Positions 58,853 through 64,000 of a stretch of DNA of 64,000 nt are shown here, in pieces. Where the stretch lies: contig NC_058190.1 of assembly GCF_907165205.1 (NCBI RefSeq), positions 42,396,116 through 42,460,115 on the forward strand, written 5' to 3'. Under the pieces are notes generated by a model, which was not told the DNA's origin, did not search any database, and saw nothing but the letters and a program-made list of their open reading frames with translations. The position numbers and the translations under genes are program-made. The DNA comes from Coccinella septempunctata. Its lineage: Eukaryota > Arthropoda > Insecta > Coleoptera > Coccinellidae. Each line of letters begins with the position of its first letter. Position 1 is the stretch's first letter.

Positions 58853-61768
58853 ATGGATCAATTCTTGAGGGATTTTGAAGGGGAAACATATAAGGCAGAA
58901 TATATAGATTATGTTGGGGACCTAGAGGCTTATAACATGGAATCAAAGTTCAAAATCATTCACAATAATATAAGAAGTATCGACAAGAATTTTGACGAGT
59001 TCAAACTAGTGTTGAGAACATATGCAGATGAATTTCATGTAATTGTTTTAACAGAAACTTTCATGGTAGGAAACGTGGATCTTTATAAAATCGAAGGATA
59101 CACATGTATGTACAGTTATGGAGCTTTTAACAAAAATGATGGGGTTGTGGTGTATGTCCGGAACGATTTGATGTTCAACGGAAATGTAATAAGTATTGGA
59201 GAAATTAAAGCGGTGGAATTAGACCTTATATTTGAAAATAAAAAACTTAAAATAACAGGAATCTATCGTTCACCAAAAGGATGTCCAAAAAAGTTCAATA
59301 GAGATTTGGCGGACTATATTGAAACAACAGGTAATAAGAGTATGTGGGATTATCATTTAGTTGTAGGAGATATTAACATTGATCTTTTAACGAACAATGA
59401 AATAGTTGATGAATACATGAATGTTTTTAGTTTTTTTGGATACAAATCATATATAAATGATATAACTAGGCCTTCTAGTGGTAGTTGCCTAGACCATATA
59501 TTTCTGGGATGTCGACAATCTGTTGTAGACCAGAGTAGATCGTTCATTATTCGTACGGGAATCACTGATCACTATACAATTAGTTTATGCCTCAACCTGA
59601 AAGAAAAAACTCCCGAAAGAGCCATTGGATACAAAACTTATATTAATTATCAGCAATTAAGAAATGATTTAAAGGGAATTGATTGGCACGTTTTGATGAA
59701 GAATAAAGATGTAGACTCATTCGCAGAATTGTTTATTGATCTTTTAAGGCATTACACACAGAAACATACAACAAAAATTAGGCTGAGCCATAGGAAATCT
59801 GGGAAAAGCGACTGGATCACTCAAGGATTACTTAAAGCCATAAACAGGAAAAACAATTTATACAAGGAAATGGTGAAACATAATTTTAATATCGAGTTGA
59901 AACAACAATATACAAGATACAGAAATATCTTACACAAGTTGATCAGGAACGCTAAAAGAGATTACATGAACACCTTTGTCGCGAAATACACTTCAACAAC
60001 AAAATCCCTTTGGTCTTACGTGGATAACCTCTGCGGCAGATCCAAACCTGAAACAGAAATAAAATCTATTATTAATGATGAAGGACAGGAAGTCACAAAC
60101 ACGGAACAAATTGTAGAGGAGTTCGGCAAATATTACAACGAAGTAGGTAAAAAGCTAGCAGATAAGATACCATATACTCCAGAGAAGAAAGAGTGTGAAA
60201 TTTTTTGTAATGAAACATTTTTTCTATTCCCGACAACTCCAAAGGAAGTGAAAGAGGTGATAGAATCACTAAAAAACGGAGGATCTCCCGGAGTTGATGG
60301 AATTAGACCAGAACTTCTGAAAAACATCCAAGAAGAAATAGTAGAACCCCTTGTGTTAATGACGAATATGTGTTTTGAAACAGCTAAGTTTCCCAGAATT
60401 TTCAAAGTGGGGGTCATCAAACCAATTTTCAAATCAGGAGAAAAGGACAAGATGACAAATTATAGACCGATATGCCTTATATCGAATGTAGCTAAAATTC
60501 TAGAGAAATTATTGAAGGTGAGAATTGTCAAGTTCCTAGAAAAAAATGAGGTTCTCTCTGAACACCAGTACGGATTCAGAGAAGGTAAATCAACCGAGGA
60601 TGCAATTAGGAGAATGATGGGAAAGATTTATGGTTGGTTAGATAGTGGGAAAACAGGTCTGTGTGTCTTTGTAGACCTTGAAAAGGCCTTCGACACTGTT
60701 TCACACAAAAAACTTTTAGATAAACTCTACCGAAATGGCTTTCGGGGTAAATCATATGAATTATTGAAAAACTATTTAACTGATAGGGTCCAATTTGTAA
60801 AAATAAACGATTCTTCTAGTAAGCTGAGAAATATCGAATGTGGAGTACCCCAGGGAACAGTGTTGGGACCAATCTTGTTCTTGGTTTATATGAATGGTTT
60901 ATTACTAATGGAGAAGAAAGGCGAGGTCATTAGTTTTGCGGATGACACTGCCATATTGTACGAGGGAAATTCATGGCAAGAATTAAAATCCGAGACTGAA
61001 AAAGACCTTTCCAAAATAAAACAATGGTTTGAGATGAATAAATTAACAATGAACGTAAAAAAAACAAAGTACTTACCATTTACTTCCTATGAGACAGGAC
61101 TCCCGAACTTGGGTCCTCTGAAAGTCAACGACTTCACAGCAATACCCGAAACTGACTCCATCAAGTATCTCGGCATTACAATCGATAGACACCTGAAATG
61201 GAACATACATATAGACAATTTGGTGAGAAAACTCAGACACCTTCTATCAAACTTTAGATACCTTAAAAAGTATCTGGACATCGAAAAGCTTATGCTGATA
61301 TATAATGCTCTATGCCAATCGCTAATAAAGTATGGAATTATTGCCTGGGGCGGAGCATACGAATGCCACATGAAAAGAGTAGAAGTGATCCAGAAATGGT
61401 TGCTCCGTGTAATCCATGGAAAGCCCCATTTGTTTCCATCGGACGAATTATACGCCTTATCACGGGCAATGAATCCTCACCAGTTGTTTGTATCCCAGAT
61501 ATTAACGGCCATCTGTTCTGGGAAAGTTCACCTCACTTTAAGACAAACCGAATGTAGGTATGAAACTAGGGGTAAGATAATCCACGTGATTCCTAGAGCT
61601 GAAAAGCGAATTGGACAAAGATGCTTCACATACCTAGCTCCACGCATATATTGCATGATCCCGAAGAACCTGAAAGGCATAAGACCAATTAAGAAACAAA
61701 TAAATATGATGAAAGGATGGATTTCTGAAAAAGGAAGAAAATATTTCAGAACGATGATTAATTTATAA
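58853..61768 (+). CDS. LINE ORF2: AP endonuclease and reverse transcriptase, intact, 971 aa
   Basis: First ATG at 58853 (MDQFLRDFEG). The endonuclease domain has KIIHNNIRSIDKN, VIVLTETF (catalytic Glu), GVVVYVRND, GIYRSPKG, LVVGDINIDLL, SCLDHIFLG and GITDHYTISL. The reverse transcriptase has GGSPGVDGIRPELLK, NYRPICLISNVAKILEK, EHQYGFREGKSTEDA, LCVFVDLEKAFDTVSHKKLL, CGVPQGTVLGPILFLVYMN, the active site VISFADDTAILYEG and IKYLGITID. The C-terminus has the CR1/Jockey-type IIAWGGAYECHMKRVEVIQK. No stop or frameshift, so it is potentially functional apart from the ORF1 loss. The FADD active site and YxxxVxH-type FDT motif separate it from the RTE element at 45-48 kb. Confidence 0.93.
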   Translation: MDQFLRDFEGETYKAEYIDYVGDLEAYNMESKFKIIHNNIRSIDKNFDEFKLVLRTYADEFHVIVLTETFMVGNVDLYKIEGYTCMYSYGAFNKNDGVVVYVRNDLMFNGNVISIGEIKAVELDLIFENKKLKITGIYRSPKGCPKKFNRDLADYIETTGNKSMWDYHLVVGDINIDLLTNNEIVDEYMNVFSFFGYKSYINDITRPSSGSCLDHIFLGCRQSVVDQSRSFIIRTGITDHYTISLCLNLKEKTPERAIGYKTYINYQQLRNDLKGIDWHVLMKNKDVDSFAELFIDLLRHYTQKHTTKIRLSHRKSGKSDWITQGLLKAINRKNNLYKEMVKHNFNIELKQQYTRYRNILHKLIRNAKRDYMNTFVAKYTSTTKSLWSYVDNLCGRSKPETEIKSIINDEGQEVTNTEQIVEEFGKYYNEVGKKLADKIPYTPEKKECEIFCNETFFLFPTTPKEVKEVIESLKNGGSPGVDGIRPELLKNIQEEIVEPLVLMTNMCFETAKFPRIFKVGVIKPIFKSGEKDKMTNYRPICLISNVAKILEKLLKVRIVKFLEKNEVLSEHQYGFREGKSTEDAIRRMMGKIYGWLDSGKTGLCVFVDLEKAFDTVSHKKLLDKLYRNGFRGKSYELLKNYLTDRVQFVKINDSSSKLRNIECGVPQGTVLGPILFLVYMNGLLLMEKKGEVISFADDTAILYEGNSWQELKSETEKDLSKIKQWFEMNKLTMNVKKTKYLPFTSYETGLPNLGPLKVNDFTAIPETDSIKYLGITIDRHLKWNIHIDNLVRKLRHLLSNFRYLKKYLDIEKLMLIYNALCQSLIKYGIIAWGGAYECHMKRVEVIQKWLLRVIHGKPHLFPSDELYALSRAMNPHQLFVSQILTAICSGKVHLTLRQTECRYETRGKIIHVIPRAEKRIGQRCFTYLAPRIYCMIPKNLKGIRPIKKQINMMKGWISEKGRKYFRTMINL

Positions 61769-62090
61769 TAATAAATCAACCCTCATACTCAGGAATTCCT
61801 GCCTACCTCGGATTGGACTCTGGTTGATGCGTTGGTAATACTGTACTACACTTCAACAAAACATGGGTACAACACCACACAGTTGTTACTGAATTATCGA
61901 CACTTCATTTTTGATATAGTTCGTTGATTTCTTCGTTGGTTCGTTTTTGATTCGGAATAAGATTTCATTTTAAATGTGGCTACTGTAATAATGTTTATAT
62001 GTTAAGTAATTGTATATCGCGTACAGGCTTCAGCCTCTGCGATTCATGTTTATGTCACAATAAACTATTCTATCTATCTATCTATCTATC

Positions 62091-63372
62091 GTGAAACTGC
62101 TGTATACCAAATGCAGTAATTTTAGTGTGACCGGATTCTGAGATAAGAAAAATCTAAGTTTAGGGACGAAATTCTGGCAAAAATAAAAGAAGGAGTCTCC
62201 TAATTTGGTCCCAAGAGTCTGTGACCAAATTTTTAGAGAAGGACATAAGAGTGGTTGTCGATATCAAACAACATATATGGCACGTTTAACAGAATGGCCG
62301 CAAGCATAAATATTCACATATGATACAAAAGTTCAGTGATGACAACCTCAGCAGAAACTAGTCTCTCTCCACCAAAAACAATGGTGCTGATTTGAATCTG
62401 CACGCAGAATAAGTTGACAATTTATATCGAATCCTTGTCATTCTTCATATTCCTTTTTTCATCTCTTAATCGTATCTGAAACCGAAAAAAGGGAAGAAAA
62501 TTCAGAATAGCAGCAGTAAATATTGAAGATTTTATCAATCGATTTGAAGACTTAATGATTCCTTGACATAAAAAGCCGAAATTCAATGCATTACTCGCTT
62601 TCTATAATGAATCCATTGTAATATTTTCACTCTATGAGGGGTCTCAAATTTTTAGTTGTAAGGAAAAGTGAAACTCATTGGAATAATCCTAGAAACGCTC
62701 GTTTGCCGCTCAATTTCGTGATCAAACAGCCATGAACCAGGCCAGATTCACATCCCATATACCCGACATCAGCACGCGCGTCCAAATAACATTCGAAACA
62801 TTCGTTGCCTTTCAAGGTAACCGTGTCAGTCAGAAGCATAAGTGCAAATCATTTAATCGCGATGGAGGAGAGAAAGTAATTAAACCTGGCGATGTATCGG
62901 GTTTCAAAACGCGATGAACGCCTTCATAATATAGTCGTTGTAGCCTACATCGAATCTCGTGTTATTTGGTATACTGGAATGCAGCGTATACAGGGTGAAA
63001 CAGATTCTATAGTACAGATCATAACTAACGTTTTCTTCATGGCTCCTGAGATATTAGTTTTTTGGTTTTTTCAATCCTTAATGAATCTACAATCACAATA
63101 TTGTTCATACTAAGCATACTGCATACTTAGCCATGCTCATGCAAATTGAACAGCAACCAACGGCCGGAAGATACATAGCTTCAGTGGTTACTTTATCCCT
63201 GAATGGAAATCAAAGTGGAAACGTTGATGAAAAAGGCCTTCAAGCCTTCTATCTTCCATTCAAGAAGAACCCCTTTCACCCCTCCTAGATGGGTAAATAG
63301 TTGTTTAAAATAAAAATTGACCTGTTTATTTCCAAAATATTAAACGCTTAAGATATGAATTTTGTGCTTCGC
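62091..63372. other. Right-hand spacer, no gene recognised
   Basis: AT-rich with one CAGGGTGAAACAGATTCTAT element end at about 62993 after TATA. Frames at 62732-63113 have no motif. Confidence 0.4.
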
Positions 63373-63415
63373 TTTAATATACAGAGCGAGTAAAAAACTC
63401 GCTCTGTATATTAAA
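63373..63415. repeat. Perfect 19-bp-armed hairpin with TATACAGAGCGAGT ends
   Basis: TTTAATATACAGAGCGAGT, five A, then the exact complement. It looks like two MITE ends joined with nothing between them (compare TATACAGAGTG at 52335 and TATACAGGGTG elsewhere). Confidence 0.7.
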
Positions 63416-64000
63416 TGCTTCGATTGATTCATTATATTATCGATTTCAACAAATATTGACGATTATAATGTTTGGTCGTTGGGTGTAATATCCTCTTGAG
63501 GTTGCAAAATAGGAGAAAACACAAGAAATCACAAAATAGACTGTCAGCTTCAAACGAAGGTTAGATTTAACAAAAGAAAAACTAAATATCTACGGACCTT
63601 GCATTGAAGCATATAAGGCGATGAATCTCTGAGATGCTTCTTCGAATTTGAAATTCCGGGAATGAGTTCATGTTTACTCCGATCACTGACCATATACATC
63701 TTCATAGAAGATGACATTTATAGATGCAGAGCTGAATTGCTTTTGCGAATTGAGCTCCGTCTTATAAAATTGAATAGATGATGCCGAAACTTGATGAAAA
63801 TCCATAATTAAACTATTTTGATTTTCACTAACATTCCTTAAAGAAGGTTTAGTTAGTGAAAATCGTAAACTTGATTCAGATTTTTAGCTTTTCACAATAG
63901 AAGTGTAATTTTCGAAAAATTATTCCCTGTGGAAAAAGGTGCAACATTCCATCTGGTAGAAGTTCTAGAAAGCTACTATTTATTTCATTGTGTGCACTTC
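63416..64000. repeat. Window end with a diverged dispersed repeat
   Basis: At 63780-63900 the sequence GATGCCGAAACTTGATGAAA, then TTCACAATAGAAG resembles the repeats at 21779 and 22937. Inside it is a 13-bp-armed hairpin, GATTTTCACTAAC ... GTTAGTGAAAATC, at 63820-63864. No gene. Confidence 0.4.

Larger units (their letters stand above)
58411..62090 (+). mobile_element. LINE of the CR1/L2/Jockey group with (TATC)n tail
   Basis: Consists of an ORF1-like remnant (58411-58799), a complete ORF2 (58853-61768), a 3' UTR of about 300 nt and a (TATC)5 tail at 62071-62090. Short tandem repeats instead of poly(A) at the 3' end are usual in CR1- and L2-like clades. ORF1 has no ATG after its preceding stop, so the copy is probably 5'-truncated. 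The exact 5' junction and target duplication were not resolved. The clade is not certain from reading alone. Confidence 0.85.

Overview
The window is nuclear DNA of an insect, most likely a beetle. It is AT-rich, its genes have short exons with GT-AG introns, and it carries gustatory receptors, an RR-2 cuticular protein and the insect/animal orthologues of CNOT10 and missing-in-metastasis (mim). 'Beetle' is an inference from gene style and repeat content, not a proof. I see no prokaryotic, viral or CRISPR features.

Layout. 0.17-6.8 kb: minus-strand gustatory receptor (Gr) genes. One is complete with four exons (4275-6784). One lacks only its last exon, which lies beyond the left edge (166-2128), and an extra, splice-compatible first exon sits upstream of it (2558-2990). 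7.2-9.9 kb: plus-strand 3' half of CNOT10 (eight exons); its 5' half is not in the window. 10.9-28.8 kb and probably beyond: the first three coding exons of mim (MTSS1 family, I-BAR/IMD domain), separated by introns of 14.8 and 2.8 kb. 35.9-42.9 kb: minus-strand RR-2 cuticular protein with a TATA box, probably nested in a mim intron if mim continues to the right.

Almost everything else is mobile DNA. There is an intact RTE-clade LINE with a 13-bp target duplication (44904-47934), a second LINE of the CR1/L2/Jockey type with an open 971-codon ORF2 (about 58411-62090), a near-complete mariner (26901-28188) with a truncated sister copy (57414-58045), several Tc1-like remnants, a decayed transposon with about 50-bp inverted ends (51188-52425), and many palindromic MITEs.

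The MITEs fall into two main groups. One has CAGGGTG-type ends flanked by TA. The other is a roughly 570-bp family present in five copies. The striking theme is nesting: mariner inside a palindromic element, RTE inside a MITE inside an older dispersed repeat, a MITE inside a tandem satellite, and a MITE inside a 1.8-kb inverted-repeat element. Related copies elsewhere in the window supply empty sites for several of these, so insertion order can be read directly.

No wholly new gene system was found. The most interesting points are the Gr locus with alternative first exons, the apparent nesting of Gr genes against or inside CNOT10, and the palindromic and dimeric MITEs.
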